From: Duncaniella sp.
GTDB taxonomy: Bacteria; Bacteroidota; Bacteroidia; Bacteroidales; Muribaculaceae
NCBI GenBank assembly: GCA_023664955.1
Contig: JAMPEV010000001.1
Location: 87,721 to 151,720 of the forward strand
Direction of reading: 5' to 3'
DNA length: 64,000 nt
Positions 1-9,284 of the stretch are shown here, in pieces. Below the pieces are notes generated by a model. It worked only from the letters and a program-made list of their open reading frames with translations. It was not told the origin of the DNA and searched no databases. The translations under genes and the position numbers were made by a program. Position 1 is the stretch's first letter; each line of letters starts with the position of its first letter.

Positions 1-88
1 TTTAATATCTTGACACTTCTTTTAACTTTTAGAAATTAGTTTAAATCACTTCTATATCTGAAAACTCTTAGATAAATCGCAAAATAAA

Positions 89-137
89 AGAAGCGTCCGC
101 TGAGGTTATTTCATACCTCTGCGGACGTTTCTTTTAC
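89..137 (-). terminator. Bidirectional intrinsic terminator
   Basis: Arms at 94-106 and 115-127 pair over 13 positions with one mismatch. The minus-strand copy is followed by a T-rich run (complement of 81-92) and the plus-strand copy by TTTCTTTT. It would end minus-strand transcription coming through the small gene at 146-439. Confidence 0.85.
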
Positions 138-145
138 CATGCAAT

Positions 146-439
146 TCAATTCACCGGTTCTGAAAGAGGGTCACGCGTGGAGTATTTCCGTTTTTCAGAT
201 TTCTGCTTCGAAACTCTACGTTTCATCTTGCTTTTATTTTTCCCGACCTGAGTAGAATCGACAAAAGTAATGGGGATTAAAGGCACAGAATCGTTTATGA
301 TCAAAGCAGATTTCTGATCTATACCTTCTGGCAATCTATTTGAAACAAATAACGTCCTACGGCATATCACAAATGTGACAAGTAGCACTAATATTATAAG
401 CAGAAGTATGAGACCTCTCCTTTCTCCAGATGTAAACAT
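146..439 (-). CDS. Small hypothetical membrane-anchored protein
   Basis: 97 residues. Residues about 9-26 form one strongly hydrophobic segment (LILLLIILVLLVTFVI), followed by a Lys/Arg-rich, probably disordered tail. The short start SGERRG before the hydrophobic helix recalls the N-terminus of Bacteroidota ComEA-like helix-hairpin-helix proteins, but no HhH domain follows, so I assign no function. It lies downstream of the rplQ terminator on the same strand and has its own terminator, so it may be expressed by read-through or from a weak promoter that I cannot see. Confidence 0.5.
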   Translation of the reverse strand: MFTSGERRGLILLLIILVLLVTFVICRRTLFVSNRLPEGIDQKSALIINDSVPLIPITFVDSTQVGKNKSKMKRRVSKQKSEKRKYSTRDPLSEPVN

Positions 440-465
440 GTTGAATTACAGATAAAGAAATAATG

Positions 466-508
466 AAAAAACCACCGTGTGTCATATGATGACATACGGT
501 GATTTTTA
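466..508 (-). terminator. Intrinsic terminator after rplQ
   Basis: The arms at 474-485 and 489-500 form a 12-bp stem with one G-T pair. On the minus strand it is followed by six T (466-471). It lies just past the rplQ stop codon and marks the end of the ribosomal protein superoperon. Confidence 0.85.
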
Positions 509-525
509 ATATATCAGGATAGATA

Positions 526-1029
526 TTATTCAGCTGCAGGAGCTTCAGTAGCAGTTGTTTCAGCAGCAGGAGCTTCAACTGCAGGAACTGCAGTCTCGGC
601 AGGCTTGTTACCACCACGACGTGAACGGCGAGTGCGTGTTGACTTCTTAGTGGTATCCTTGAGCATATTTTCGTTGTAGTCAACAAGCTCAATGAAGCAA
701 GTCTGTGCGTTATCACCAAGGCGGTTGCCAGTTTTAAGGATACGAGTGTAGCCACCGGGGCGGTTAGCAATCTTCTGAGCGATTTCGCGGAAAAGTTCAG
801 TCACAGCTTCCTTATTCTGGAGATGGCTGAATACAAGACGGCGATTTGGTGTGCTATCATCCTTGGCTCTGTTGATGAGGGGTTCAGCGTAAACACGTAA
901 CGCTTTAGCCTTGGCGAGTGTAGTGAAGATGCGCTTGTGCATAATCAGCGAGATCGTCATGTTGGCGAGCAGCGCGTCGCGATGAGCCTTCTTGCGACTG
1001 AGATGGTTGAATTTTTTATTGTGTCTCAT
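526..1029 (-). CDS. rplQ: Large ribosomal subunit protein bL17
   Basis: 167 residues. The core ([20 protein letters not shown] onward) is the conserved bL17 fold near the polypeptide exit tunnel. After about residue 125 it carries a basic stretch ([10 protein letters not shown]) and then an Ala/Glu/Thr-rich tail of about 30 residues that E. coli bL17 lacks; such tails are usual in Bacteroidota. It is the last gene of the alpha operon, 8 bp after rpoA, and is followed by a strong terminator. Confidence 0.97.
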   Translation of the reverse strand: MRHNKKFNHLSRKKAHRDALLANMTISLIMHKRIFTTLAKAKALRVYAEPLINRAKDDSTPNRRLVFSHLQNKEAVTELFREIAQKIANRPGGYTRILKTGNRLGDNAQTCFIELVDYNENMLKDTTKKSTRTRRSRRGGNKPAETAVPAVEAPAAETTATEAPAAE

Positions 1030-1037
1030 CGTTATAA

Positions 1038-2030
1038 TTACTCTTTATCAAGTTTATATTTTGAAATATCCATTCCGAACGAGAGGTTAAGGTTGGCCAA
1101 GAGTTCATCGAGCTCAGTGAGTGACTTCTTACCAAAGTTACGGAATTTCAAAAGGTCGGTCTTATTGAAGACCACAAGCTCACCAAGGGTTTCAACCTCA
1201 GCACTCTTAAGACAGTTAAGTGCTCGAACAGAGAGATCCATATCCACAAGTTTTGACTTGAGGAGCTGGCGCATGTGAAGCACTTCTTCATCAAATTCCT
1301 CTTCGCCGTCTGCTTCGTCTGTTTCAAGAGTTATCTTTTCATCAGAGAAGAGCATGAAGTGGTAAATGAGGATTTTGGCGGCCTCTTTGAGAGCGTCCTT
1401 CGGGAGGATTGAACCATCGGTGGTGATTTCGAGTGTCAACTTGTCGTAGTCGGTCTTCTGGTCTACACGGAAATTCTCCACAGTGTATTTTACATTCTGT
1501 ATGGGAGTGTAGATTGAGTCGATTGCGAGTACATCGATTGCATCATTAGGATTGCGGTTTTCCTCTGCGGGAACCCAGCCGCGACCCTTATTGATGTGGA
1601 GGTCGATAGTGAAGCTGGCGCTCGGATCCAAATGACAGATTACCAAGTCGGGATTCAATACTTCGAATCCGTTGAGTTTCTTGCTAATGTCACCGGCTGT
1701 GAACTCTTCCTGACCTGACACAGTGATGGTAGCGTCTTCGAAATCGGTGTCCTCAACTTTTTGCTTGAGGTTAACTTTTTTGAGATTAAGAATGATGTTG
1801 GTAACATCTTCCTTGACACCTGGAATTGTGTCAAACTCGTGGCGCACACCGTCAATTCTTATTGAAGCGATGGCATAACCTTCGAGGGAAGACAACAGGA
1901 TGCGACGCAAAGCGTTGCCAATGGTGATACCATATCCCGGTTCCAATGGCTTAAACTCAAATTTACCGAAGTGATTATCGGCTTCCAACATTAGGACTTT
2001 GTCGGGTTTCTGGAATGCTAATATAGCCAT
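1038..2030 (-). CDS. rpoA: RNA polymerase alpha subunit
   Basis: 330 residues, the normal length. The N-terminal assembly domain (about 1-230) contains the conserved [14 protein letters not shown] segment. An acidic linker ([12 protein letters not shown]) leads to the C-terminal domain (about 250-315) with its helix-hairpin-helix-like region ([15 protein letters not shown]). Alpha dimerises to nucleate RNA polymerase assembly, and its C-terminal domain contacts UP elements and activators. The gene sits between rpsD (17 bp) and rplQ (8 bp), the standard alpha operon order. Confidence 0.98.
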   Translation of the reverse strand: MAILAFQKPDKVLMLEADNHFGKFEFKPLEPGYGITIGNALRRILLSSLEGYAIASIRIDGVRHEFDTIPGVKEDVTNIILNLKKVNLKQKVEDTDFEDATITVSGQEEFTAGDISKKLNGFEVLNPDLVICHLDPSASFTIDLHINKGRGWVPAEENRNPNDAIDVLAIDSIYTPIQNVKYTVENFRVDQKTDYDKLTLEITTDGSILPKDALKEAAKILIYHFMLFSDEKITLETDEADGEEEFDEEVLHMRQLLKSKLVDMDLSVRALNCLKSAEVETLGELVVFNKTDLLKFRNFGKKSLTELDELLANLNLSFGMDISKYKLDKE

Positions 2031-2047
2031 GGATCTTAATTTAATGA

Positions 2048-2653
2048 TTATTTTGAATACAACTCGACGATAAGCTGCTCTTTAATGTTCTCAGGAATAT
2101 CTTCACGGGCGGGAACGTGGAGGAATTTACCAGCCTTAACTGTCTCATCCCATTCGAGCCAAGGATACTTGCTGTGATTGAAGCCGGCGAGTGCGTCGGC
2201 AATTACTTCGAGAGACTTAGATTTTTCGCGCACGCCGATTACGTCACCGGGCTTAACTGCGTAAGATGCGATATTAACTACCTTACCGTTAACCACGATG
2301 TGGCGGTGAAGTACGAGCTGACGTGCTGCTGCACGTGTAGGTGCGATACCAAGACGATATACTACATTGTCGAGACGTCCTTCGAGGAGTTGAAGAAGGA
2401 TTTCACCGGTAATACCTTTTGCACGTGATGCTTTGTCAAAAAGGTTGTGGAACTGTTTCTCGAGTACTCCGTAGGTATATTTAGCCTTTTGCTTCTCGCG
2501 GAGCTGGACACCATACTCAGAAGTTTTTCTTCTCTTGTTGAGTCCGTGCTGACCCGGGGGATAGTTCTTTTTGGTGAGAACCTTATCTTCTCCGAAGATT
2601 GGTTCGCCGAACTTACGGGCGATTTTGGTACGAGGACCTGTGTATCTTGCCAT
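2048..2653 (-). CDS. rpsD: Small ribosomal subunit protein uS4
   Basis: 201 residues, typical length. The N-terminus ([17 protein letters not shown]) has no Cys zinc knuckle. The S4 RNA-binding domain (about 90-155) includes [13 protein letters not shown] and [15 protein letters not shown]. uS4 starts 30S assembly by binding the 16S 5' domain. In E. coli and Bacillus it also represses its own mRNA. Here the gene is preceded by an unusually long 292-bp gap with several hairpins (separate entry), which suggests similar feedback. Confidence 0.98.
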   Translation of the reverse strand: MARYTGPRTKIARKFGEPIFGEDKVLTKKNYPPGQHGLNKRRKTSEYGVQLREKQKAKYTYGVLEKQFHNLFDKASRAKGITGEILLQLLEGRLDNVVYRLGIAPTRAAARQLVLHRHIVVNGKVVNIASYAVKPGDVIGVREKSKSLEVIADALAGFNHSKYPWLEWDETVKAGKFLHVPAREDIPENIKEQLIVELYSK

Positions 2654-2945
2654 TTTTTTTTGGAGTTTGATGATTGTTTTGTCGCAAGTCTATATATTCT
2701 TCACGGCTTCTTGGGTGACAGCCGCGACCACAGAGAGGTGATGAAATGTGGTCTATTTCACTACTGAAATCGTGAGCGGAATATCTTTAGTCAATTGTTT
2801 AGTCAATGACTCGTGACGAGATGTAAAATTGAAAATTCAAAATTTACTTTACGCAACCGGTTTAACATTCTCCCATCAGACGGTTTATGAAAGTAGAGCT
2901 GGGAGCTTACCTGGCTGCTGTTTGGGAATTAAGCGTTAATCCCTA
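2654..2945 (-). promoter_or_regulatory. Long structured leader before rpsD
   Basis: This is the longest gap in the ribosomal block and holds no gene. Near rpsD, read on the minus strand, three adjacent hairpins can form: TTTCA/TGAAA (2756-2769), GACCACA/TGTGGTC with a 14-nt loop (2726-2753), and CGGCT/AGCCG (2704-2724). I found no TAnnTTTG promoter box in it, so an untranslated regulatory element is more likely than a promoter region. That uS4 binds it is inference from enterobacterial and Bacillus precedent. Confidence 0.45.
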
Positions 2946-3335
2946 TTATACGCGACGACGCTTGGGAGGACGGCAACCGTTGTGGGGTATCGGAGTAACA
3001 TCAATAATTTCAGTCACTTCGATTCCTGCTCCATGTACTGTACGGATAGCAGATTCACGTCCATTGCCCGGACCTTTTACATAAGCCTTTACTTTGCGTA
3101 GACCGAGGTCATAGGCCACTTTTGCGCAATCCTGAGCTGCCATCTGTGCAGCGTAAGGAGTGTTCTTCTTCGAGCCACGGAAACCCATCTTGCCAGCTGA
3201 AGACCAAGAGATAACCTGACCTTCTGAATTGGCTAAGCACACGATGATGTTGTTGAAAGATGAGTGAACGTGAAGCTGGCCGGCGGCATCAACTTTAACG
3301 TTTCTTTTCTTTGCTGCGACTGTCTTTTTTGCCAT
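2946..3335 (-). CDS. rpsK: Small ribosomal subunit protein uS11
   Basis: 129 residues. Conserved segments include [27 protein letters not shown] and the C-terminal signature [16 protein letters not shown]. uS11 forms the 30S platform near the mRNA exit, where the anti-Shine-Dalgarno lies. It follows rpsM by 9 bp. After its stop comes the long rpsD leader. Confidence 0.98.
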   Translation of the reverse strand: MAKKTVAAKKRNVKVDAAGQLHVHSSFNNIIVCLANSEGQVISWSSAGKMGFRGSKKNTPYAAQMAAQDCAKVAYDLGLRKVKAYVKGPGNGRESAIRTVHGAGIEVTEIIDVTPIPHNGCRPPKRRRV

Positions 3336-3344
3336 ATCAGTTTA

Positions 3345-3725
3345 TTATTTAGTAGCTTTTTTCTTGTTAGCAACTGTTTTCTTACGGCCCTTACGGGTAC
3401 GAGCATTGTTCTTTGTGCTCTGACCGCGCACGGGAAGACCGTTACGGTGACGAATACCACGGTAGCAACCGATATCCATGAGACGCTTAATGTTGAGCTG
3501 GATTTCACTGCGAAGGTCTCCTTCAACCTTATAATCAGAACCGATTACCTCGCGCACCTTTGCTGCCTGGTCATCGGTCCAGTCCTTTACCTTGATGTTA
3601 ACATCAACGCCGGCTTTTCCGAGGATGGTTTTGGCTGCGCTACGACCGATACCGAAGATGTAGGTCAAGGCGATTTCACCTCTTTTGTTCTGGGGGAGGT
3701 CAACTCCCACGATTCTTACTGCCAT
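3345..3725 (-). CDS. rpsM: Small ribosomal subunit protein uS13
   Basis: 126 residues. Residues 1-60 match the family start [20 protein letters not shown] with the helix-two-turn-helix region. The basic tail ([14 protein letters not shown] and [17 protein letters not shown]) reaches the P-site tRNA. uS13 sits in the 30S head and bridges to 50S. It is the first gene after the internal alpha-operon promoter. Confidence 0.98.
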   Translation of the reverse strand: MAVRIVGVDLPQNKRGEIALTYIFGIGRSAAKTILGKAGVDVNIKVKDWTDDQAAKVREVIGSDYKVEGDLRSEIQLNIKRLMDIGCYRGIRHRNGLPVRGQSTKNNARTRKGRKKTVANKKKATK

Positions 3726-3758
3726 ATAATTACTTGATTACTTGACTAAATTTTTTTG

Positions 3759-3785
3759 CAAAGTTAATACTAATTTTGCAGAGTA
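3759..3785 (-). promoter_or_regulatory. Internal promoter for the rpsM-rplQ segment
   Basis: On the minus strand the box TAACTTTG (complement of 3759-3766) matches the Bacteroidota -7 consensus TAnnTTTG. The -33 position reads TGTC rather than TTTG, so the match is partial. It lies in the 160-bp gap between rpmJ and rpsM and would let the alpha operon be expressed independently of the upstream S10/spc genes. Confidence 0.55.
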
Positions 3786-3885
3786 GACACCGAAAAAGTC
3801 CACAATGAAACACTTTTTAGGAATCATTGGGAAATATTAACTATTATGAGTCTATATTTTTTTAATTACGGTGGCTATGCGGCTG

Positions 3886-4002
3886 TTAGCCCTGACGCTG
3901 CTTGTATTTAGGATTTTTCTTGTTGATGACGTAAAGACGTCCTTTGCGGCGCACGATTTTGCTGTCGGGAGTGCGCTTTTTGATTGAAGCTCTTACTTTC
4001 AT
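3886..4002 (-). CDS. rpmJ: Large ribosomal subunit protein bL36
   Basis: 38 residues starting [20 protein letters not shown] and ending YKQRQG. It lacks the zinc-binding Cys/His of the C+ form (the usual Cys positions hold Ser and Val), so it is the zinc-independent type. It lies 58 bp after infA in the usual infA-rpmJ-rpsM order. Confidence 0.95.
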   Translation of the reverse strand: MKVRASIKKRTPDSKIVRRKGRLYVINKKNPKYKQRQG

Positions 4003-4060
4003 TGTTAATTCGTATTGTGATTGATTATAATTGCTATTGTAATTTGAAAGAGAGATATTA

Positions 4061-4279
4061 TTATTTATAGCGGAATGCTATCCTACCTTTAGACAGGTCG
4101 TAAGGTGACATCTCTACTTTCACTTTATCGCCGGGGAGTATCTTTATGTAGTGCATACGCATCTTTCCGGAGATATGGGCTGTGATCTCATGCCCGTTCT
4201 CGAGTTCAACACGGAACATTGCGTTAGATAAGGCCTCGACAATTGTGCCGTCCAATTCGATTGCAGCTTGTTTTGCCAT
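4061..4279 (-). CDS. infA: Translation initiation factor IF-1
   Basis: 72 residues, exactly the usual size. It is a single S1/OB fold, with [20 protein letters not shown], the HISGKMR loop and [20 protein letters not shown]-1 occupies the 30S A site during initiation and aids IF-2 and IF-3. The gene lies between map and rpmJ, a common position in Bacteroidota spc operons. Confidence 0.98.
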   Translation of the reverse strand: MAKQAAIELDGTIVEALSNAMFRVELENGHEITAHISGKMRMHYIKILPGDKVKVEMSPYDLSKGRIAFRYK

Positions 4280-4308
4280 ATAATTTGTATGATTGTTCTA
4301 TATTATTA

Positions 4309-5091
4309 TTAAATGAATCTGTCTCCGAGTGCTTCCTCGATATAGTCGAAAGTGGTGAGGATTTCCGGACCTTCTGGCTGAATGGTAATAGTGTGTTCAT
4401 AATGCGCTGAAGGCTTGCGATCCTTCGTGCGACACTGCCAGCCATCATGCTCTATCACGATGTTACGACTCCCCATGTTGATCATCGGCTCGATACATAT
4501 ACACATACCCTTTTTGAGTACTGGTCCACATCCTTTACGCCCGTAGTTAGGCACTTCAGGATCTTCATGCATCTTGCGACCTATCCCATGACCGCACATC
4601 TCTCGCACAACAGTATAACCATGTCGCTCACAGTATGTCTGCACAGCATTCGCTATGTCGCCTATGCGCTTTCCTTCCTGAGCGGCTGCGATACCTTTAT
4701 AAAGAGAGGTCTTCGTGGTAGTGAGAAGCGCACGGACATCATCCGATATCTCTCCCACCGGGAAAGTGTAGCACATATCGCCATTGTAACCGTTGAGCTC
4801 CACCACAGTGTCAACGCCCACAATGTCGCCTTCGCGTAGTTCATAGCCTGACGGGAAACCATGGACAACTGTTTCGTTAACCTCAATGCAAAGAGTTCCG
4901 GGGAATCCGCCATATCCGAGACAGGCGGGCTTGCCACCGTTGTCACGCATAAACTCGCGCGCTATATTATCGAGGTGACGGGTAGTCACGCCGGGAGCCA
5001 CCCACTTGGCGACTTCGCCAAGTGTGCGGCTCACAAGCGTGCATGCCTGTCGCATTTTTTCGATTTCTTCCGGAGTCTTAAGATAAATCAT
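4309..5091 (-). CDS. map: Methionine aminopeptidase type I
   Basis: 260 residues, class Ia with no N-terminal extension. Metal ligands are visible in GVDTVVELNGYNGDMCYTF (two Asp), GHGIGRKMHEDP (His), CIEPM (Glu) and the late Glu in YEHTITI. It removes the initiator Met from nascent proteins at the ribosome. It sits between secY (36 bp) and infA (29 bp), coupling N-terminal processing to the translation and secretion machinery. Confidence 0.97.
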   Translation of the reverse strand: MIYLKTPEEIEKMRQACTLVSRTLGEVAKWVAPGVTTRHLDNIAREFMRDNGGKPACLGYGGFPGTLCIEVNETVVHGFPSGYELREGDIVGVDTVVELNGYNGDMCYTFPVGEISDDVRALLTTTKTSLYKGIAAAQEGKRIGDIANAVQTYCERHGYTVVREMCGHGIGRKMHEDPEVPNYGRKGCGPVLKKGMCICIEPMINMGSRNIVIEHDGWQCRTKDRKPSAHYEHTITIQPEGPEILTTFDYIEEALGDRFI

Positions 5092-5127
5092 TTATCTATA
5101 GAATATCTGCTTTAATCGAAGTGGGAA

Positions 5128-6477
5128 TTAGTAAGCTGAACCGGTGGTACGGCCTTTAATCTTACCGTCCTTCATGAGACCATCATAATGGTGCATCATC
5201 AAATGACTCTCAATCTGCTGAAGTGTGTCAAGGACAACACCTACAAGAATCAAAAGTGAAGTGCCGCCGAAGAACTGCGCGAAATTTTGGCTGATGCCGA
5301 AGAAGCGTGCAAAAGCGGGAAGGATAGCCACGACACCAAGGAACAATGAACCGGGAAGAGTGATACGCGACATGATTGAGTCAAGATACTCTGCGGTCTT
5401 CTTGCCGGGCTTGACACCGGGGATAAAGCCGTTGTTTCGTTTCATATCCTCTGCCATCTGGGTGGGACGCACTGTGATGGCGGTGTAGAAGTATGTGAAC
5501 GCTACGATGAGGATGAAGTAAACAAAATTGTACCAGAATCCATTGATATCTGAAAATGCCGCATAGAAGCCTGATGTTCCTTCACCGCTGCCGAAACCGG
5601 CAAGTGTGATAGGAATAAACATTATCGCCTGAGCGAAGATGATAGGCATAACACCTGCCGCATTAACCTTCAAAGGAATGTACTGGCGTGCCCCACCGTA
5701 CTGCTTGTTACCTACAATACGCTTTGCATACTGTACGGGAACTTTGCGTGTACCCTGCACAAGGAGTACTGCACCTACGGTCACCGCGAAAAGGAGAATA
5801 ATCTCCACAACGAACATGATAAGACCGCCCTGGCTTCCGGTAGCTCCCGGGAGACGGCTTGTGAATTCGTAGAAGAGTGCTCCCGGGAGACGGGCAATGA
5901 TACCTACCAAGATGATGAAGGAGATACCATTACCTATACCGCGGTCGGTGATGCGCTCACCGAGCCACATGATGAACATGGAGCCGGCTGCAAGGATTAC
6001 GGTAAGATATGCAATTGTCCAAAAGCCCATGTGGGCACCACCTGTAGCGGCGCTCACCTGGTACTGGAGATTTGCCAAATATGCAGGACCTTGGAGCAAA
6101 AGGATGACCACAGTGAGATAACGAGTATACTGCATCATCTTTTGGCGTCCACTTTCGCCTTCTCGCTGCATCTTCTGGAATGAAGGGAGCACCATGCCAA
6201 GAAGCTGAATCACGATGGAAGCAGTGATGTAAGGCATGATACCGAGGGCGAAAATTGAGGCTTGCGAGAATGCGCCACCCGAGAACATATCGAGCAACTG
6301 CATCAAACCACTCTTGTTGGTGAACTTAGTGAGAGCATCGAGATCCTCAGGCGAAATGCCGGGGAGGACAACGTAGCAACCCAGACGGTAAACGAGCACC
6401 AGAAGAAGAGTGATGAGAATACGCTTTCTCAATTCCTCAATGGTCCAAATATTACGGATTGTTTCAATAAATCTCAT
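5128..6477 (-). CDS. secY: Preprotein translocase subunit SecY
   Basis: 449 residues with about ten hydrophobic segments, as expected for the SecYEG channel. Recognisable parts are the N-terminus with IWTIEELRKRILITLLLVLVYR, the plug region (MLDMFSGGAFSQASIFALGI), the QRQG-like loop equivalent (MQREGESGRQKMMQYTRYL) and a cytosolic C-terminal loop. It lies in the inner membrane. The gene follows rplO by 14 bp in the classical spc order. Confidence 0.98.
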   Translation of the reverse strand: MRFIETIRNIWTIEELRKRILITLLLVLVYRLGCYVVLPGISPEDLDALTKFTNKSGLMQLLDMFSGGAFSQASIFALGIMPYITASIVIQLLGMVLPSFQKMQREGESGRQKMMQYTRYLTVVILLLQGPAYLANLQYQVSAATGGAHMGFWTIAYLTVILAAGSMFIMWLGERITDRGIGNGISFIILVGIIARLPGALFYEFTSRLPGATGSQGGLIMFVVEIILLFAVTVGAVLLVQGTRKVPVQYAKRIVGNKQYGGARQYIPLKVNAAGVMPIIFAQAIMFIPITLAGFGSGEGTSGFYAAFSDINGFWYNFVYFILIVAFTYFYTAITVRPTQMAEDMKRNNGFIPGVKPGKKTAEYLDSIMSRITLPGSLFLGVVAILPAFARFFGISQNFAQFFGGTSLLILVGVVLDTLQQIESHLMMHHYDGLMKDGKIKGRTTGSAY

Positions 6478-6491
6478 TAGAGGAGGGGATA

Positions 6492-6938
6492 TTAAATTTT
6501 AGTTACAGTGCCACCAGCTTCCACGATAGCTTTTTCGGCAGCTTCGGAGAACGCGTTAGCTTCAACAGCGAGCTTCTTGGAGATTGCGCCCTTAGCGAGC
6601 ACTTTTACAGGCTGCTTTCCGTTAACAATACCAGCGGCTATGAGCTCTGCCACGCCTACCTTTTCGAGATTGAGTTCATTAGCGATTGCCTCAATTTCTG
6701 AAAGATTGACTGCCTTGTAAACTGTGCGCTTCAACGGCTTGAAACCGAACTTGGGTAAGCGACGCTGGAGAGGCATCTGACCACCTTCGAAACCTATCTT
6801 GCGGCTGTAGCCTGAACGTGACTTGGCACCCTTGTGACCACGGGTAGATGTTCCACCCTTGCCAGAACCGGGACCACGGCCAATACGGGTCTTTTTCTGT
6901 ACTGAACCGACAGCTGGTTGTAAATTGCTTAAATCCAT
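6492..6938 (-). CDS. rplO: Large ribosomal subunit protein uL15
   Basis: 148 residues. The N-terminal arm is Gly/Arg/Lys-rich (GRGPGSGKGGTSTRGHKGAKSR) and threads into 23S rRNA; the globular C-terminal part ends with EAGGTVTKI. It lies between rpmD and secY. Confidence 0.98.
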   Translation of the reverse strand: MDLSNLQPAVGSVQKKTRIGRGPGSGKGGTSTRGHKGAKSRSGYSRKIGFEGGQMPLQRRLPKFGFKPLKRTVYKAVNLSEIEAIANELNLEKVGVAELIAAGIVNGKQPVKVLAKGAISKKLAVEANAFSEAAEKAIVEAGGTVTKI

Positions 6939-6958
6939 AGTTGTGATAAATTTTAAAT

Positions 6959-7138
6959 TTAGGCGTTGGTCACTTCAACCAAGTGGCGAACTGCGTTAAC
7001 CATTCCCATCACTGAAGGAGTGTCCTCGAGGACCACTGAGTGATGCATTTTCTTCAAGCCAAGAGCATCAAGTGTGCGCTTCTGCACTGCGGGAGCGTTG
7101 ATGCGGCTCTTAATCTGGGTGATTTTAATCTTTGCCAT
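6959..7138 (-). CDS. rpmD: Large ribosomal subunit protein uL30
   Basis: 59 residues, starting [20 protein letters not shown] and containing [18 protein letters not shown], the uL30 signature. The ATG is at 7138 and the TAA at 6959. It lies 14 bp after rpsE and 20 bp before rplO, its normal position. Confidence 0.95.
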   Translation of the reverse strand: MAKIKITQIKSRINAPAVQKRTLDALGLKKMHHSVVLEDTPSVMGMVNAVRHLVEVTNA

Positions 7139-7152
7139 TGGTAACAGGGATT

Positions 7153-7671
7153 TTAGCCGTTAAACACTTTGTCAACTGAAATGCCGCGATTCTGGGCGAT
7201 TTGCGCGGGTGAGCGCATTTCACCGAGAGCGGCAATGGTAGCCTTTACAAGGTTGTGGGGGTTAGAAGAACCTTTTGACTTAGCAAGCACGTCGGTAATA
7301 CCTACGCTCTCAAGCACCGCACGCATCGCACCACCGGCTTTTACACCGGTACCATGGCTGGCGGGCTTAAGGATTACGCGTGAACCGCCGAACTTAGCAA
7401 TTTGTTCGTGAGGAATAGTGCCGCGGTGAACGGGAACCTTGATAAGGTTTTTCTTAGCAGCTTCAACACCCTTGGCGATGGCAGCCTGAACTTCGTTTGC
7501 CTTGCCAAGACCCCATCCTACGATACCATTTTCGTTACCTACTACCACGATTGCGGCAAAGGTAAAGGTGCGACCGCCTTTGGTTACCTTGGTTACACGG
7601 TTGATGGCAACCAATTTGTCCTTAAGTTCGAGGTCGTTGGTAGACTTTACTTTATTATTCTTATTTGCCAT
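7153..7671 (-). CDS. rpsE: Small ribosomal subunit protein uS5
   Basis: 172 residues. The N-terminal double-stranded-RNA-binding domain has [21 protein letters not shown] and [10 protein letters not shown]. The C-terminal domain has [18 protein letters not shown]. uS5 lines the mRNA entry channel and influences decoding accuracy. It lies 6 bp after rplR. Confidence 0.98.
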   Translation of the reverse strand: MANKNNKVKSTNDLELKDKLVAINRVTKVTKGGRTFTFAAIVVVGNENGIVGWGLGKANEVQAAIAKGVEAAKKNLIKVPVHRGTIPHEQIAKFGGSRVILKPASHGTGVKAGGAMRAVLESVGITDVLAKSKGSSNPHNLVKATIAALGEMRSPAQIAQNRGISVDKVFNG

Positions 7672-7677
7672 AATTCT

Positions 7678-8019
7678 TTAGAATTTAAGACCGCCTTTGC
7701 GAGCGGCGTCAGCCAATGATTTTACTCTGCCGTGGAAGAGGTAACCGTTACGGTCGAAAACCACTTCGGTAACACCTGCTGCGAGAGCCTTCTGAGCGAT
7801 TGCTTCGCCTACCTTAGCTGCTATTTCACACTTTGTACCCTCTTCGATGCCCTTAGATGAGGTAGCGCAAATGGTTGTGCCTGCGAGGTCGTCGATGAGC
7901 TGGACATAAATCTGCTTGTTGCTGCGGAAAACCGACATACGGGGACGAGCGGCGGTGCCGGAAATCTTACCGCGGATGCGGGTCTTGATTTTATTTCTAC
8001 GTTGTATCTTAGAAACCAT
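7678..8019 (-). CDS. rplR: Large ribosomal subunit protein uL18
   Basis: 113 residues. The basic N-terminus ([18 protein letters not shown]) is followed by [20 protein letters not shown] and the C-terminal [20 protein letters not shown] motif. uL18 binds 5S rRNA in the central protuberance together with uL5. It lies between rplF and rpsE. Confidence 0.98.
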   Translation of the reverse strand: MVSKIQRRNKIKTRIRGKISGTAARPRMSVFRSNKQIYVQLIDDLAGTTICATSSKGIEEGTKCEIAAKVGEAIAQKALAAGVTEVVFDRNGYLFHGRVKSLADAARKGGLKF

Positions 8020-8037
8020 TTCTTTAAATCAATTTAA

Positions 8038-8595
8038 TTATTTAGCACTTGCCGACTTACCCGACTTACGACGGATAATTTCGCCCACAAACTTGATACC
8101 TTTGCCCTTGTAGGGTTCAGGCTTGCGGAGTGAACGGATTTTTGCACACACTTGACCGAGAAGCTGCTTGTCATCGCTTTCAAGGATGATGAGCGGGTTC
8201 TTGTTACGCTCGGTCTTTGCCTCAACCTTTACCTCAGGCGGGAGCTTGATATATATTGCGTGAGAGTAACCGAGTGACAACTCAAGCACTTGACCGTTGG
8301 ATGCTGCGCGGTAACCCACACCAACTAATTCCATTTCTTTACGATAGCCTGTTGAAACACCCACCACCATGTTGTGGATCAATGCACGGTAAAGACCATG
8401 CTGTGCGCGGTGTTCGCGATCATCGCTCGGACGGGTTACGACAACATGGTTGTCTTCAACCTTAACTTCGAGTTCAGGATTTACTTTCTGTGAAAGTGTG
8501 CCTTTGGGACCTTTTACGGTTACTACATCATCCTTGTCGATGGTGACTGTGACACCTGCAGGGATTTCAATTGGAGCTTTACCTATTCTTGACAT
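8038..8595 (-). CDS. rplF: Large ribosomal subunit protein uL6
   Basis: 185 residues made of two related alpha/beta domains (about 1-80 and 85-170). The start MSRIGKAPIEIPAGVTV and the C-terminal motif EPYKGKGIKFVGEIIRRKSG are family signatures. It binds near the sarcin-ricin loop. Unlike its neighbours it has a strong Shine-Dalgarno sequence (separate entry). Confidence 0.98.
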   Translation of the reverse strand: MSRIGKAPIEIPAGVTVTIDKDDVVTVKGPKGTLSQKVNPELEVKVEDNHVVVTRPSDDREHRAQHGLYRALIHNMVVGVSTGYRKEMELVGVGYRAASNGQVLELSLGYSHAIYIKLPPEVKVEAKTERNKNPLIILESDDKQLLGQVCAKIRSLRKPEPYKGKGIKFVGEIIRRKSGKSASAK

Positions 8596-8603
8596 AATTC
8601 TGT

Positions 8604-8611
8604 ACCTCCTT
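8604..8611 (-). promoter_or_regulatory. Strong Shine-Dalgarno before rplF
   Basis: On the minus strand AAGGAGGT lies 8 nt before the rplF ATG, a near-perfect complement to the 3' end of 16S rRNA. Shine-Dalgarno sequences are normally depleted in Bacteroidota, and I see nothing comparable before the other genes of this block. Confidence 0.7.
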
Positions 8612-8616
8612 ATTGA

Positions 8617-9015
8617 TTAGTAAACGTAACACAAAACCTCGCCACCTACCTTGAGGTCGCGGGCTTTCTTATTAGTCATCACACCCTTTGAAGTTGAAAG
8701 TATGGCAATGCCGAGACCATTCAACACGCGAGGCATATCTTTGTAGCCGGTGTAACGGCGTAGACCTGGACGAGACACACGCTGCAAGTTCTTGATAGCG
8801 TTCACTTTGTCAACTGGGTCATACTTGAGGGCAATCTTAATGATGCCAGCAGGGTTCTCACCCTCTTCAAACTTGTAATTGAGGATGTAACCTTGCTCAA
8901 AGAGAATTTTTGTAATCTCTTTTTTCAAGTTTGAGGCAGGGATCTCAACCACGCGGTGGTTAGCCTTGATCGCATTCCTCAATCTTGTCAGATAATCTGC
9001 TATTGGATCAGTCAT
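8617..9015 (-). CDS. rpsH: Small ribosomal subunit protein uS8
   Basis: 132 residues. It begins [20 protein letters not shown] and ends with the family signature [20 protein letters not shown]. uS8 binds the 16S central domain and is the spc-operon repressor in E. coli. Here it follows a 269-bp gap, while most neighbours lie 0-35 bp apart. Confidence 0.98.
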   Translation of the reverse strand: MTDPIADYLTRLRNAIKANHRVVEIPASNLKKEITKILFEQGYILNYKFEEGENPAGIIKIALKYDPVDKVNAIKNLQRVSRPGLRRYTGYKDMPRVLNGLGIAILSTSKGVMTNKKARDLKVGGEVLCYVY

Positions 9016-9284
9016 TTTAAAAAATTGTTTAAATTGATTGGGGAAAATCCCAACAATATTTAATACTCACTGTGTTCTGTGTAGTGGGGAGGAGAAGAGC
9101 AAGAGGGGCTTTACTTACATTCGTCCCGCATCCCATGGATGTCGAACGGCTGCGGCGATTACCAGAGGGTATAGAGTAACTTATTGTGGCTTTCGTTCCG
9201 CTTAGAGGTAACGACTCTCGAGCCGTCGACTGTCGCGAGTGGGATATTAGGGATAATGGTCGATGTTCCAAGCCCGGTGCGGGA
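9016..9284 (-). promoter_or_regulatory. Long gap with potential RNA structure before rpsH
   Basis: No protein gene is supported here. A hairpin TTGGG/CCCAA lies close to the rpsH start (about 9038-9053). A 7-bp long-range pairing TCCCGCA/TGCGGGA can join the two halves. A direct repeat TGGTAATC occurs twice (near 9160 and 9288, minus strand) in similar surroundings. I see no TAnnTTTG box. A uS8-responsive leader is the natural hypothesis from the E. coli precedent, but the E. coli site lies elsewhere (rplE start), so this would be a different arrangement. Confidence 0.4.
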
